NCBI GenBank assembly: GCA_900539145.1
Contig: UQAX01000026.1
Location: forward strand, 1 to 36,570
From: an uncultured Blautia sp.
GTDB taxonomy: Bacteria > Bacillota > Clostridia > Lachnospirales > Lachnospiraceae
Reading direction: 5' to 3'
DNA: 36,570 nucleotides
Below the pieces are notes generated by a model. The model was not told the DNA's origin. It made no database searches and was given only the letters and a program-made list of their open reading frames with translations. Position 1 is the stretch's first letter; every line of letters begins with the position of its first letter. Made by a program: the position numbers and the translations under genes. Positions 24,479 through 32,697 of this stretch are shown one piece after another.

Positions 24479-25312
24479 TTAACATTCTTTTGCAGGGATA
24501 AAGCTGTCAAAAATAATGGAGTCAAAACAATCTTTTTGTTTTTTAAAGACCATAGAGGAACGCACGGTCCACGCAAAAACAGGAGTTTTGTAAATATATT
24601 TCTGCAAAAGAAAGCTGATATTATGTTGGTCCTTATAACAGTAAGAAATAAAATCAGGTTTTCCTAAAAAGTTTAACAAAAGATATTTTACAAGGAAGCT
24701 TAAAAAATATCCACCTTCGGCAACCGGCTTTGTTAAATTGGCGGAAAGCTGTCCTCGTATGATTTCCTTGCGGCTTTTCTTGTACCAGCGCAGAGCAAGA
24801 GGATTGAAGGACTCAATGCAGTATTTTCCGGAATAATTTTGCAGCAGCTCATCAGCCAGACGGCAGGTAAGCGTTTTTACAGTGGGAAGCTTGATTTCCA
24901 CCAGCAAAGGAACTTGTCCGTTTACAAGGTCTAAAACATCCTGAAAAAGAGGAATTTGTTCCTTGGAATTCATCAGCGTAAATTTTTGCAGTTCTTCATA
25001 AGTAAGCTCGCATACGGGAAGGTCGATACCGCACATCCGTGATAACGTGTGGTCATGAAAAACAACGATTTGATTGTCTTTTGTTTTTTGAATATCAAGC
25101 TCAATGCCATAGCCGTGACGTACTGCTTCCCCAAAAGCTTTCATGGAATTTTCGGGAATACGCTGGTCAGGGGTAAACAAGCCTCTGTGTGCAAACAGAC
25201 AATGACAAAATGCCTTCGTTTCTTTTTTTCTGGTAAAACGGGGCAAAGTTCCTAAAATATAAATACACAACAGAAGAACAAAAATCATTAGTATTTTTTC
25301 CATATTTTTCAC
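24479..25312 (-). CDS. Glycerophosphodiester phosphodiesterase
   Basis: A 277-residue GDPD-family enzyme with an N-terminal membrane anchor (about 5-22). Family residues are AHRG (H42, R43), PENS (E54, N55), ELD (E71, D73) and FHDH (H86, D87). It splits glycerophosphodiesters, from deacylated phospholipids or lipoteichoic acid, into glycerol-3-phosphate and an alcohol. With the anchor, it may act outside the cell. It starts 7 bp after the lipid kinase stop, on one transcript. An ATG at 25303 is an alternative start. Its product is the ligand of GlpP and the substrate of the dehydrogenase encoded about 6 kb away. Confidence 0.9.
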   Translation of the reverse strand: MKNMEKILMIFVLLLCIYILGTLPRFTRKKETKAFCHCLFAHRGLFTPDQRIPENSMKAFGEAVRHGYGIELDIQKTKDNQIVVFHDHTLSRMCGIDLPVCELTYEELQKFTLMNSKEQIPLFQDVLDLVNGQVPLLVEIKLPTVKTLTCRLADELLQNYSGKYCIESFNPLALRWYKKSRKEIIRGQLSANLTKPVAEGGYFLSFLVKYLLLNFLGKPDFISYCYKDQHNISFLLQKYIYKTPVFAWTVRSSMVFKKQKDCFDSIIFDSFIPAKEC

Positions 25313-25319
25313 CTGTTTC

Positions 25320-26243
25320 TTACTTGAGAATAACGTTAATTTGTTTCCCGGCAGACTGCAAGGTTAAATGGTCTGCTACACCCAGAGACTCTCCGTCACA
25401 ATGAACGGGGAGCGGGGATTTGCTGGAAATATCTATTCGTTTGCACTTTGTAAGAGTAACGCCTTGAAAACGCCCGTGTTTTCCCACAAAGGCAGTGGGG
25501 AAAAGCGCCAATATTTTCAGCTTGGATAAATTTCCAATCATGCAGATATCCAGCAAGCTGTCCTGAAAGTCTGCTTTGGGACAGAATTTTACGCCGCCTC
25601 CTTCATAGGGCATATTCATACCCGTAATAAAGAAAAATTTGGATAAGGAAGCAGTTTCTTTTTTGTCTATACGAACAGAGACGGGACATGCTTTATATAG
25701 GATTAAAAGCTTTAATGCAATCAAAACGTAAGTCAGTTTTCCCAGATGTATTTTATTCATTGCTTTTTTTAAAGGGGAAACCATTACGTTACGGCAGATA
25801 TCTGCATCGTAACCAATTCCGCTGCTTACCAGAAAATAACGGGAATTTTCCTGTGTACGGGCAAGCCCAATATCCACAGCAATACATTGGGACGGAGCTA
25901 AAATTACCTCTATACATTTTTCTACATCGCAAGAGAGATTTAAAGCTCTTGCAAAATCATTGCCGGAGCCGGTGGGAATATAGCCCAGCGTAATGTGGGA
26001 AAAGTCTGTTTCAGCCAAACCGTTTATTACCTCATTTAAAGTTCCGTCACCGCCTAGTACACTCAGAGTACAGGGGCGGGAGAGACGGGCAATTTGTTCG
26101 GCAAGCTTTTTTGCATGTCCGGTGTATTCGGTGAAACGGGCTTCATAAGCAACTTCCCGTTCCTTTAAAATCGCCTCAGCCCTTTTCCAGATAGACATGC
26201 CGTATCCGGATTTAGAATGAGGATTTATAATAAAGTAATACAT
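25320..26243 (-). CDS. Diacylglycerol kinase-like lipid kinase (YegS/BmrU/DgkB family)
   Basis: A 307-residue soluble kinase. The catalytic domain has GGDGTLNEV (64-72) and PTGSGNDFAR (90-99). The C-terminal beta-sandwich has the SPLPVHCDGES strand, where the Asp is conserved. The family phosphorylates diacylglycerol, or related lipids, to phosphatidic acid with ATP and returns it to phospholipid synthesis. That recycling suits a cell making lipoteichoic acid or glycolipids. It is the first gene of a pair with the glycerophosphodiesterase. The lipid specificity is inferred. Confidence 0.87.
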   Translation of the reverse strand: MYYFIINPHSKSGYGMSIWKRAEAILKEREVAYEARFTEYTGHAKKLAEQIARLSRPCTLSVLGGDGTLNEVINGLAETDFSHITLGYIPTGSGNDFARALNLSCDVEKCIEVILAPSQCIAVDIGLARTQENSRYFLVSSGIGYDADICRNVMVSPLKKAMNKIHLGKLTYVLIALKLLILYKACPVSVRIDKKETASLSKFFFITGMNMPYEGGGVKFCPKADFQDSLLDICMIGNLSKLKILALFPTAFVGKHGRFQGVTLTKCKRIDISSKSPLPVHCDGESLGVADHLTLQSAGKQINVILK

Positions 26244-26278
26244 GTGTTTCTACCTGCTTTTTCTTTTGTTTTGGTTTT

Positions 26279-26324
26279 ATTGTAGCAGTTTCAAGTTGAG
26301 AGAACAAGAAAAATATGATAAACT
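26279..26324. promoter_or_regulatory. Divergent, overlapping promoters for lipid kinase and mgsA
   Basis: Minus strand: TTGTTC (26302-26307), 17 bp, TACAAT (26279-26284). Plus strand: TTGAGA (26296-26301), 17 bp, TAAACT (26319-26324). The -35 boxes lie next to each other, so the two polymerases would compete. Both are moderate matches. Confidence 0.4.
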
Positions 26325-26364
26325 GAGCAGGAGATGAAAATAATTCAGAAAGGCGGTCTTTCAG

Positions 26365-26838
26365 ATGATAACAAACGAATATGTAACATTTACTATTGGC
26401 AAGAAAAAAAATATTGCCCTGATTGCCCATGACAATGAGAAACCAAAGCTTATCCAGTGGTGTAAGGATAACTACGATATTTTAAAAAATCATAATTTAT
26501 ACGGAACAGGTACAACGTCCAGATTGATTGCAGATAAAGCAGGACTTTGCATTAAGGGCTATAACAGCGGTCCTCTGGGCGGTGACCAGCAGATTGGCGC
26601 TAAAATTGTAGAAGGAGTCATTGATTTTATTGTATTTTTCTCTGATCCGTTGACAGCACAGCCTCATGATCCGGATGTAAAAGCGCTGATGCGTATTGCA
26701 CAGGTGTATGATATTCCTATGGCGGTAAATAAAGCCACAGCGGATTTTATGATTAAATCTATTTATATGGATACCGAATATGACCATGAAGTGATTAATT
26801 TTAATAAAAATGTAGAAGACAGAGCAGAGTCTATGTAA
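26365..26838 (+). CDS. mgsA: Methylglyoxal synthase
   Basis: A 157-residue enzyme that converts dihydroxyacetone phosphate to methylglyoxal and phosphate, an overflow route when phosphate is short or triose phosphates build up. Family parts: AHDNEK (21-26), GTGTTSRL (47-54), SGPLGGDQQIG (68-78) with Asp74 (matching the catalytic Asp71 of E. coli), and FFSDPLTAQPHDPDVKAL with His101 (matching His98). It is complete. AAAGGCGG lies before the ATG, and a strong terminator follows. Glycerol-3-phosphate oxidation, encoded 8-10 kb away, makes its substrate. Confidence 0.96.
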   Translation: MITNEYVTFTIGKKKNIALIAHDNEKPKLIQWCKDNYDILKNHNLYGTGTTSRLIADKAGLCIKGYNSGPLGGDQQIGAKIVEGVIDFIVFFSDPLTAQPHDPDVKALMRIAQVYDIPMAVNKATADFMIKSIYMDTEYDHEVINFNKNVEDRAESM

Positions 26839-26852
26839 ATAAGTTTCCAGTA

Positions 26853-26903
26853 AGAAGATTTATAGATTTTCAGGTGAAACGGAAATCCATAAATCTTCTT
26901 TTT
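26853..26903 (+). terminator. Terminator after mgsA
   Basis: The 10-bp stem GAAGATTTAT (26854-26863) / ATAAATCTTC (26889-26898), with inner GATTT/AAATC pairing, is followed by TTTTT. It lies between convergent mgsA and amidase genes. Confidence 0.8.
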
Positions 26904-26908
26904 GCTTC

Positions 26909-27700
26909 TTAGTAGGAGGCAGATCCGGAGACAATCCAAGTGCTGTAACCGGATTTTCTGAGAGCCTGCTCCATTTTTACTGCATTGGAAAGGTTTTTGT
27001 ATGCACCAACCTGTACCTTGAATAAGCCGTCTTCGTATAAAAGAAAGGCAGGATATCCCTGAGCTTGTAAGGTATAGAGCATATTGTTGGCATGTTCCCG
27101 ATTGCGAAAACTTCCTGTTTGCACACGGTAGAAGTTATCTTGAGTTTCCGTCTGATTTTCTAAAGCTTCCTCATCTAAAGTTCCTAAAATTGCAGAAGAA
27201 ATCGCTTGAGCAATTTCGGAAAACTGTGTATCAAAACGTTCATTATCGGCATCTGTATTTAAAAATCCTGTTTCAATCAGAACAGCAGGCATTTTTGTTC
27301 TTCGAAGAACTACCAGACCGGGACGTGCTTTTACGCCGATTTCTCGAAAGCCCAGTTCACCTAAAGCTCCGTTAATGTTTTCTGCCATATCCAGCTTTTC
27401 ACCTGATTTGTCATATACCAAAGTTTCAACACCTTCATATTGATTGGACTCAGGACTGGAATTGCGATGAAAAGAAATGAAAAAATCAGCGTTTGCTTCA
27501 TTGGCAAGAGCTGCTTTTTCAAAAGGTGTCTGGTATACATCTGTGGTACGGGTATAGACTACATCAATACCGTTTTGGGACAGGATGTTTCCCACTGCCA
27601 GAGCCAAATCCAGATTATCGTCTTTTTCCTTTCTGCCGTTGTAGGTAGCGCCAAAATCGGCTCCCCCGTGTCCGGCATCGATTATCACTTTATAAGCCAT
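26909..27700 (-). CDS. N-acetylmuramoyl-L-alanine amidase with SPOR domain, no signal peptide (CwlC-like)
   Basis: A 263-residue Amidase_3 zinc enzyme. The zinc ligands are His11 (DAGHGG), Glu25 and His78 (SFHRNSS); the catalytic Glu is Glu143 (ETGFLN). A C-terminal SPOR domain (about 189-263, two FxVQxGxF-like repeats: YRVQTGSF and FKVQVGAY) binds denuded glycan. The start MAYKVII at 27700 has AAGGAG 7 nt upstream; the open frame reaches 27790 but without a site. No signal peptide is present. B. subtilis CwlC, with the same layout, acts from inside the mother cell late in sporulation. A similar role is inferred here. Confidence 0.88.
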   Translation of the reverse strand: MAYKVIIDAGHGGADFGATYNGRKEKDDNLDLALAVGNILSQNGIDVVYTRTTDVYQTPFEKAALANEANADFFISFHRNSSPESNQYEGVETLVYDKSGEKLDMAENINGALGELGFREIGVKARPGLVVLRRTKMPAVLIETGFLNTDADNERFDTQFSEIAQAISSAILGTLDEEALENQTETQDNFYRVQTGSFRNREHANNMLYTLQAQGYPAFLLYEDGLFKVQVGAYKNLSNAVKMEQALRKSGYSTWIVSGSASY

Positions 27701-27783
27701 GTTAAACTCCTTAAAAGCCTCTCTATTTAAGATATACATATCCTGAAAAAAGGTGAAAAAGTATAAAAAATATATAAAACATC

Positions 27784-27811
27784 TTGACATTCAGATGATA
27801 TATGATACAAT
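27784..27811 (+). promoter_or_regulatory. Promoter of the iron alcohol dehydrogenase gene
   Basis: A perfect -35 TTGACA (27784-27789), a 16-bp spacer and TACAAT (27806-27811). It is among the strongest promoter matches in the window. Confidence 0.75.
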
Positions 27812-27816
27812 CTAAT

Positions 27817-27845
27817 CGTTAAAAAAATAACGTTAAAAAAATAAC
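27817..27845. repeat. Two tandem 14-bp palindromes at the transcription start, candidate Rex-type operator
   Basis: The unit GTTA-A6-TAAC occurs at 27818-27831 and again at 27832-27845, base for base, starting at the expected transcription start. Each unit is itself an inverted repeat. The clostridial Rex site (TTGTTAA-N4-TTAACAA) shares GTTAA-N4 and TAAC, with one core mismatch and poor flanks. Rex senses NADH/NAD+ and represses alcohol dehydrogenases, so the position fits. Confidence 0.5.
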
Positions 27846-27867
27846 ATAAATTCAAGGAGGAAGCAAC

Positions 27868-29034
27868 ATGGCAAGATTTACATTACCAAGAGATTTATAC
27901 TGGGGAAAAGGTTCTTTGGAAAACCTGAAGACATTACAGGGTAAAAAAGCAGTATTGGTTTTAGGCGGCGGTTCCATGAAACGCTTCGGATTTGTTGATA
28001 AAGCAGTAGCATATTTAAAAGAAGCAGGTATTGAAACAAAATTATTTGAAAATGTAGAGCCGGATCCATCCGTAGAGACTGTTATGAAGGGCGCAGCAGT
28101 TATGCGCGAATTTGAACCGGATTGGATTATTTCCATGGGCGGCGGTTCTCCTATTGATGCGGCAAAGGCAATGTGGGTATTTTACGAATATCCGGAATGT
28201 ACTTTTGAGGAAATTCTCACACCGTTTAGTTTTCCGGAGCTTCGTAAGAAAGCGAAATTCTGTGCAATTCCGTCTACATCAGGTACAGCCACAGAAGTAA
28301 CTGCATTTTCCGTTATTACAGATTATGCAAAGGGAATTAAATATCCTCTGGCTGACTTTAATATTACACCGGATGTGGCAATCGTAGATCCGGAACTGGC
28401 AGAGACAATGCCAAAACATTTAGTTGCATATACAGGTATGGATGCTCTGACACATGCCGTTGAAGCATATGTTTCTACTTTACACGGAACGTTTACAGAT
28501 CCTTTGGCATTAAAGGCAATCCAGATTGTCAACGATGAACTTACAAAATCTTATGATGGAGATATGGCAAGCAGAGAAGAAATGCACTATGGTCAGTGTC
28601 TGGCAGGAATGGCATTTTCCAATGCACTCCTTGGAATTGTACATTCTATGGCGCATAAAACAGGAGCTGCTTTCTCAACAGGACATATTACACACGGCCT
28701 TGCAAATGCAATGTATCTGCCGTATGTTATTAAATACAATGCAAAAGAAGCAGAAGCAAAGAAGCGTTATGAGACAATTGCTGCGTATCTGGGACTGGAA
28801 GCCAGTGTGGACGCACTGTGTAACAGAATTGTAGAGTTAAATAACTACATGGGAATTCCGAATACATTAAAAGAGTTCGGTATTAAGGAAGACGAATTTA
28901 AAGAAAAAATCAGTGAAATTGCAAAAAATGCAGTTGGAGATGCTTGTACGGGTTCTAACCCAAGAAGTATTGACCCAGAGACAATGGAAAAATTGTTTAC
29001 TTATATCTACGAAGGAAAAGAAGTAGATTTCTAA
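27868..29034 (+). CDS. Iron-containing alcohol dehydrogenase
   Basis: A 388-residue group III dehydrogenase that interconverts an alcohol and an aldehyde or ketone with NAD(P)H. It has a nucleotide site GGGSPID (91-97), the PSTSGTATEVT block (135-145) and metal ligands Asp192, His196, His259 and His276 (assigned by pattern; a 3-residue insertion lies before His276 compared with FucO, as I count it). Butanol-dehydrogenase-like members are common in clostridia. The substrate is not determined. It has its own strong promoter and tandem operators, suggesting redox-controlled fermentation. AAGGAGG precedes the ATG. Confidence 0.92.
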   Translation: MARFTLPRDLYWGKGSLENLKTLQGKKAVLVLGGGSMKRFGFVDKAVAYLKEAGIETKLFENVEPDPSVETVMKGAAVMREFEPDWIISMGGGSPIDAAKAMWVFYEYPECTFEEILTPFSFPELRKKAKFCAIPSTSGTATEVTAFSVITDYAKGIKYPLADFNITPDVAIVDPELAETMPKHLVAYTGMDALTHAVEAYVSTLHGTFTDPLALKAIQIVNDELTKSYDGDMASREEMHYGQCLAGMAFSNALLGIVHSMAHKTGAAFSTGHITHGLANAMYLPYVIKYNAKEAEAKKRYETIAAYLGLEASVDALCNRIVELNNYMGIPNTLKEFGIKEDEFKEKISEIAKNAVGDACTGSNPRSIDPETMEKLFTYIYEGKEVDF

Positions 29035-29063
29035 TTTCATAGGAAATTGCGTCCTACGAAATT
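29033..29063. terminator. Hairpin after the alcohol dehydrogenase gene
   Basis: AATTTC-TAGGA (29033-29044) pairs with TCCTA-GAAATT (29052-29063), with one unpaired base on each side, and overlaps the stop codon region. No T-run follows (AAAAATG), so termination is uncertain. It may protect the mRNA end. Confidence 0.4.
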
Positions 29064-29180
29064 AAAAATGCTCCGCGAGGATGCACAATCTCTTTAAATG
29101 AAATAAGAATTGATTTTTAAACCGGAAGTGCTTAGAATAGTAGAAGCTGTAAAGAAATTTACAAAGACAGGAGAATGAAA

Positions 29181-30515
29181 ATGAAGAATTTGACAGAAGG
29201 AAATTCTGTAAAGCTGATGCTGTCCTTTGCACTTCCGGTTTGCATTGGGAACATTTTTCAGTTGTTTTACAGTCTGGCAGATACCAGAATTGTAGGAAGT
29301 GTTTTAGGTGGGAATTCTTTGGCAGCAGTGGGAGCAACCACTGCCATCAGTACCTTACTTATCGGCTTTTTGCAGGGACTTACCAATGGATTTGCAATTA
29401 TTGCTGCCCGTAGCTTCGGGGCAAAAAGATGGGAAGAGCTTAGAAAGGCGGTAGCAGGAACTTTGCTCTTGGGCGGGGCAACCACAGCGGCGATTATGCT
29501 ACCGGTGCTTCTGGGACTAAAAGGGATTTTAAGATTGCTGAATGTTCCCGATGAGTTATTGCAGGAAGCCTACGGTTATATTTTTATTGTATTGGCAGGT
29601 ATGATGATTACCATGCTTTATAATGCCTGTGCAGGAATTTTAAGAGCCATCGGTGATACCACGGCGCCGCTGCTGTTTTTAATATGTGCTGCATTTTTAA
29701 ATGTAGGTCTTGATATTTTGTTTATGGCAGTCCTGCCCTTGGGCGTTCAGGGAGCTGCTCTTGGAACTGTTCTTGCACAGCTGGTTTCCGTGATTTTTTG
29801 TTTCCTTTATATATGGAAGAAATATCCGGTATTTCATTTGAAAAAAGAGGATTTTCGTTTGGAAATCAGTTTGGTAAAGCAAATGTATACATCAGGAATG
29901 TCAATGGGAATGATGATGTCTCTGGTGTTTTTTGGAACGCTGGCGCTTCAATGTGCCATTAACACCTTTGGTACAGAGATTATTGTAGCACATACTGCGG
30001 CAAGAAAGGTTTCCGAGCTTTATTTCCTGCCTATTTCTGTTATGGGAATGACAATGGCAACCTTCTGCGGACAGAATTTTGGAGCTGGGAAATATGACAG
30101 AATGAAAATGGGAATAAAAAATGCGCTTTTCATTACGTGGGGGTGGAGCGTGTTGGTTATTCTCATGAGCTACACGGTTGCTCCGTTTTTTGTTTCTATG
30201 GTAACAGGAAGTCATGAGAAAATTGTTATTGATACGGCTGTTTTATATCTGAAAATAAATGCGCCTTTTTATTTTCTGGCGGCGGGAATTAGCATTTTCA
30301 GAAATGCCCTTCAGGCAGTGGGAGACCACAAAACACCGGTTATTTCCAGCTTTATTGAGCTTTTGGGAAAGGTGCTGATTGCGGCGCTTTTAAGTCCTGT
30401 GCTGGAATATACGGGAATTATTATTGCAGAGCCTGTAATATGGATTTTGATGATTATACCATTGGTGGTGAAACTTGTAAAAAATCCGGTATTTCAGAAG
30501 GGGTATTTAGAATAG
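29181..30515 (+). CDS. MATE-family efflux transporter (second copy)
   Basis: A 444-residue protein with about twelve membrane helices. MATE features are LMLSFALPVCIGNIFQLFYS at the start, the RAIGDTTAPLLFL segment after the first six helices, and FRNALQAVGDHKTPV at the matching point of the second half. It is only distantly like the MATE protein at 2943-4313. ATG 29181 lies 7 nt after AGGAG; an in-frame ATG at 29175 is too near that site. No regulator gene is next to it. It is a single-gene unit ended by a strong terminator. Confidence 0.9.
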   Translation: MKNLTEGNSVKLMLSFALPVCIGNIFQLFYSLADTRIVGSVLGGNSLAAVGATTAISTLLIGFLQGLTNGFAIIAARSFGAKRWEELRKAVAGTLLLGGATTAAIMLPVLLGLKGILRLLNVPDELLQEAYGYIFIVLAGMMITMLYNACAGILRAIGDTTAPLLFLICAAFLNVGLDILFMAVLPLGVQGAALGTVLAQLVSVIFCFLYIWKKYPVFHLKKEDFRLEISLVKQMYTSGMSMGMMMSLVFFGTLALQCAINTFGTEIIVAHTAARKVSELYFLPISVMGMTMATFCGQNFGAGKYDRMKMGIKNALFITWGWSVLVILMSYTVAPFFVSMVTGSHEKIVIDTAVLYLKINAPFYFLAAGISIFRNALQAVGDHKTPVISSFIELLGKVLIAALLSPVLEYTGIIIAEPVIWILMIIPLVVKLVKNPVFQKGYLE

Positions 30516-30533
30516 AATTAGTTTATAGTATAA

Positions 30534-30575
30534 AAGGTCAAAGCATGAAAAGTGTTTTGACCTTGTCGTTTTTTT
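30534..30575 (+). terminator. Terminator after second MATE gene
   Basis: The 9-bp stem AAGGTCAAA (30534-30542) / TTTGACCTT (30556-30564) is followed by GTCG and seven T. Confidence 0.8.
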
Positions 30576-30829
30576 ATGAAATAAAGTAATATATTCAAAA
30601 TCAGTTCAAAGAAATTTTATAAAAACTTATCAATATATTTCTGGAAATTAGGAGTCGGAAGTATTATAGTAAATGATAATCTATTTAATCTTTTTATCTA
30701 AGGCAGTTCGCCACTATTTCAAATAACGTTAGAAACAAAATATTGAGAATGAAACAAAGTTCAGCCCAAATTTTCAGTTTAAAATCTTTTAACAGCGGTT
30801 GGACTATGTTAGAATAAAGGAGAATAAGT
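30576..30829. other. AT-rich intergenic stretch before the Rpn gene, no gene seen
   Basis: With the preceding terminator this makes a 314-bp gap. It is very AT-rich and I see no convincing open frame, RNA gene or strong dyad. The end carries AAAGGAG as ribosome binding site for the next gene. TAGAAT at 30810-30815 looks like a -10 but lies too near the start codon and lacks a -35. Confidence 0.5.
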
Positions 30830-31669
30830 ATGGCTAAGAAAAATATTATACCATTAAAAGAACTAAACCTTACAGACAGGTTTTTATTTGATGAAGTTAT
30901 GGAAGATACTAAAATTCATCAAGAGGTTCTAAGTCTGATTTTAGGGAGAGAAATTTCTCTTTTACAGGAAAGTGAAACAGAAAAGGAAAGTAGAATTTCG
31001 CCGTTAATTCGTTCTATACGGATGGATTTGTTTGCCATAGATAGCGAAGAACAGGTTTATAATACGGAAATGCAAAAAAAGAGAAAAGATGATTTGCCAA
31101 AGAGAAGTCGCTATTATCAGGGAATGATGGATACAGGGCTTTTAGAACCGGGAATACCAAGTTATAATCTTCTGAATGACTCGTATTTGATTATGATTAT
31201 GCCGTTTGATTTATTTGGTTATGAAAAATATCAGTATACCTTTGTGCCTCAGTGTCAGGAAGTTCCCCAGTGCAAATTACAGGATGGAACCGTTCGTATT
31301 TTTTTAAATACAAAGGGGAAAAATGACGATGAAGTGCCAAAGGAACTGGCAGAGTTTTTGCATTATGTAGAACATACCACGGATGAATTGGCACAGAAAT
31401 CAGAAAGTGAAAAAATTCGTCATATTCATGAACGTGTCTGTGAGGTGAAAAGAAGTGAAGAAATCGGGGTGAAATATATGCAGGCATGGGAAGAAAAATA
31501 TTATGAAAGAGAAGAAGGCAGAGAAGAAGGAATTCGGGCAAAATTAAAGGAACTTGTAGGAAAAAAGCTGAAAAAAGGAAAAACAGCAGAAGAAATCGCA
31601 GATATGTTGGAGGAAGAACCGGAAATGATAAAAGAGTTGATAACAGAAATAGAAAGAGAAAATATATAG
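30830..31669 (+). CDS. Rpn-family recombination-promoting nuclease (PD-(D/E)XK, transposase_31-like)
   Basis: A 279-residue protein of the Rpn/PD-(D/E)XK nuclease family, often labelled putative transposase. The nuclease core shows R64-M-D66 and E80-M-Q82-K. The start FLFDEVMEDTKIHQEVLSLIL and the charged tail (REEGREEGIRAKLKELV then KLKKGKTAEEIADML) are typical. E. coli RpnA relatives cut DNA and raise recombination; no evidence of transposition, such as terminal repeats, is seen here. Many Lachnospiraceae carry numerous copies. It is followed after 15 bp by a small GNAT gene and probably shares its transcript. Confidence 0.85.
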   Translation: MAKKNIIPLKELNLTDRFLFDEVMEDTKIHQEVLSLILGREISLLQESETEKESRISPLIRSIRMDLFAIDSEEQVYNTEMQKKRKDDLPKRSRYYQGMMDTGLLEPGIPSYNLLNDSYLIMIMPFDLFGYEKYQYTFVPQCQEVPQCKLQDGTVRIFLNTKGKNDDEVPKELAEFLHYVEHTTDELAQKSESEKIRHIHERVCEVKRSEEIGVKYMQAWEEKYYEREEGREEGIRAKLKELVGKKLKKGKTAEEIADMLEEEPEMIKELITEIERENI

Positions 31670-31684
31670 AGAAGGGAGAAAACC

Positions 31685-31960
31685 ATGGATTTTTGTATAC
31701 AGGATAACGAAATTTATTATGTAGATAAAAGTGGAGAGAAGGCAGCAGAAGTGACTTTTCCAAGCATTGATGCAGATACGGTAGAGATTAATCATACCTT
31801 TGTGTCCCCGTCCCTTCGAGGAACAGGTGTTGCAGGAAAATTGATGCAGGCGGCAGCAGAGGAAATTTCCAGACAGGGAAAAAAGGCAGTGCTTACTTGT
31901 TCTTATGCTATAAGTTGGTTTGAGCACCATGAGGAATTTCAGCATATAATACAGAAGTAA
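31685..31960 (+). CDS. Small GNAT-like N-acetyltransferase (YjdJ type)
   Basis: A 91-residue protein of the short GNAT-like group. It has HTFVSPSLRGTGVAGKLMQAA (about 38-58), the acetyl-CoA-binding loop (R/Q-x-x-G-x-G/A) with LRGTGVA, and CSYAISWFEHHEEF at the end, the pattern W-F-x-x-H typical of this group. It is much shorter than full GNAT enzymes, as usual for it. Substrate unknown. GAAGGGAG precedes the start. Confidence 0.85.
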   Translation: MDFCIQDNEIYYVDKSGEKAAEVTFPSIDADTVEINHTFVSPSLRGTGVAGKLMQAAAEEISRQGKKAVLTCSYAISWFEHHEEFQHIIQK

Positions 31961-32006
31961 ATAATCAGAATAATTAAATTTGAAAAATATGTGAAATGTA
32001 TATTTT

Positions 32007-32033
32007 TCACTTTTCCTCAACATTAAAAAGTGA
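32007..32033. other. Inverted repeat between GNAT gene and unknown membrane protein
   Basis: The 8-bp arms TCACTTTT (32007-32014) and AAAAGTGA (32026-32033) enclose an 11-nt loop. It is followed by TAGAATTT, so it could be a weak terminator or an operator next to a promoter (-10 TAGAAT 32034-32039). Sequence does not decide. Confidence 0.3.
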
Positions 32034-32076
32034 TAGAATTTATAGCAATGATAATTTTAGTGAAAAGGATAAGGGT

Positions 32077-32697
32077 ATGAAAACAGGAAAAACAAAGGAA
32101 GACAGAAAGAAAAAGTGGGATAATTTTTGGTATTATTATAAATACCATGTATTGATTGGTGCGTTTGCTCTGATTTGTATCATTACTTTTGTAAAGGATA
32201 TGCTGGGAAAGGTTTCTTATGACTATGAAATTGGATTTCTAGGTGATTATTCTATGGTAGAAGAAGATAGAATAGAGATGGAAAAATGGTTTACAGAAAA
32301 TGCCAAGGACTTGAACGGAGATGGAGAAGTTCATGTTCAGATTAGCGATTATTTTATTCCATCAGAAGGGGACGAGGGCTACGACCCGCAGATGGTTATG
32401 GCAGGTCAGACAAAATTTACGGTGGATGTGCAGACGGCAACAAGTATGATTTACTTTGTAAGTGAGAGAAGCTATGAAAAATTCAAAGAGATGGAAGTTT
32501 TCTCAGCAGATGAAAGCCAGTTAATTGCAGTAAAGGATTGTAAAGCTTTTAAAGAAATGGGAAGCCCTGCGTCTATACAGGATATGTATATTACCTTGCG
32601 TATTTTGCCGGAAGTGGCAGATAATGAAAAGGGAGATGACGCACAGAACTATTATGAAGAAAGTGAAAAGCTTTTAAAGAAATTTATCGGGGAGTGA
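32077..32697 (+). CDS. Unknown protein with one N-terminal membrane helix
   Basis: A 206-residue protein not recognised. A basic N-terminus (MKTGKTKEDRKKKWDNF) and aromatic YYYKYH precede one membrane helix (about 24-42). The remaining 160 residues are acidic and probably outside, with an EF-hand-like DLNGDGEVHV (about 79-88), though no full calcium loop is clear. I start at ATG 32077, after AAGGATAAGGG; the frame is open to 31996 without a site. It converges with relQ with 1 bp between stops. The EF-hand resemblance is only suggestive. Confidence 0.7.
   Translation: MKTGKTKEDRKKKWDNFWYYYKYHVLIGAFALICIITFVKDMLGKVSYDYEIGFLGDYSMVEEDRIEMEKWFTENAKDLNGDGEVHVQISDYFIPSEGDEGYDPQMVMAGQTKFTVDVQTATSMIYFVSERSYEKFKEMEVFSADESQLIAVKDCKAFKEMGSPASIQDMYITLRILPEVADNEKGDDAQNYYEESEKLLKKFIGE

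Noticed and set aside
27701..27790. N-terminal extension of the amidase as a signal peptide
   Set aside because: The extra residues come from an AT-rich intergenic region, have no ribosome binding site, and AAGGAG sits correctly before the start at 27700.
29064..29180. Hairpin-like GCTCCGCGAGGATGC stretch after the alcohol dehydrogenase as an RNA gene
   Set aside because: Only 3-4 pairs form in the stem and no promoter or terminator borders it.
30830..31669. Rpn-family gene as an active transposon
   Set aside because: No terminal inverted repeats or target-site duplication found around it; the family is mostly nuclease genes resident in the chromosome.
31197..31763. 188-codon open frame on the minus strand opposite the Rpn gene
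   Set aside because: Its residues are biased (Leu, Phe, Pro runs) as expected from antisense of Lys/Glu-rich coding sequence; no start signals.
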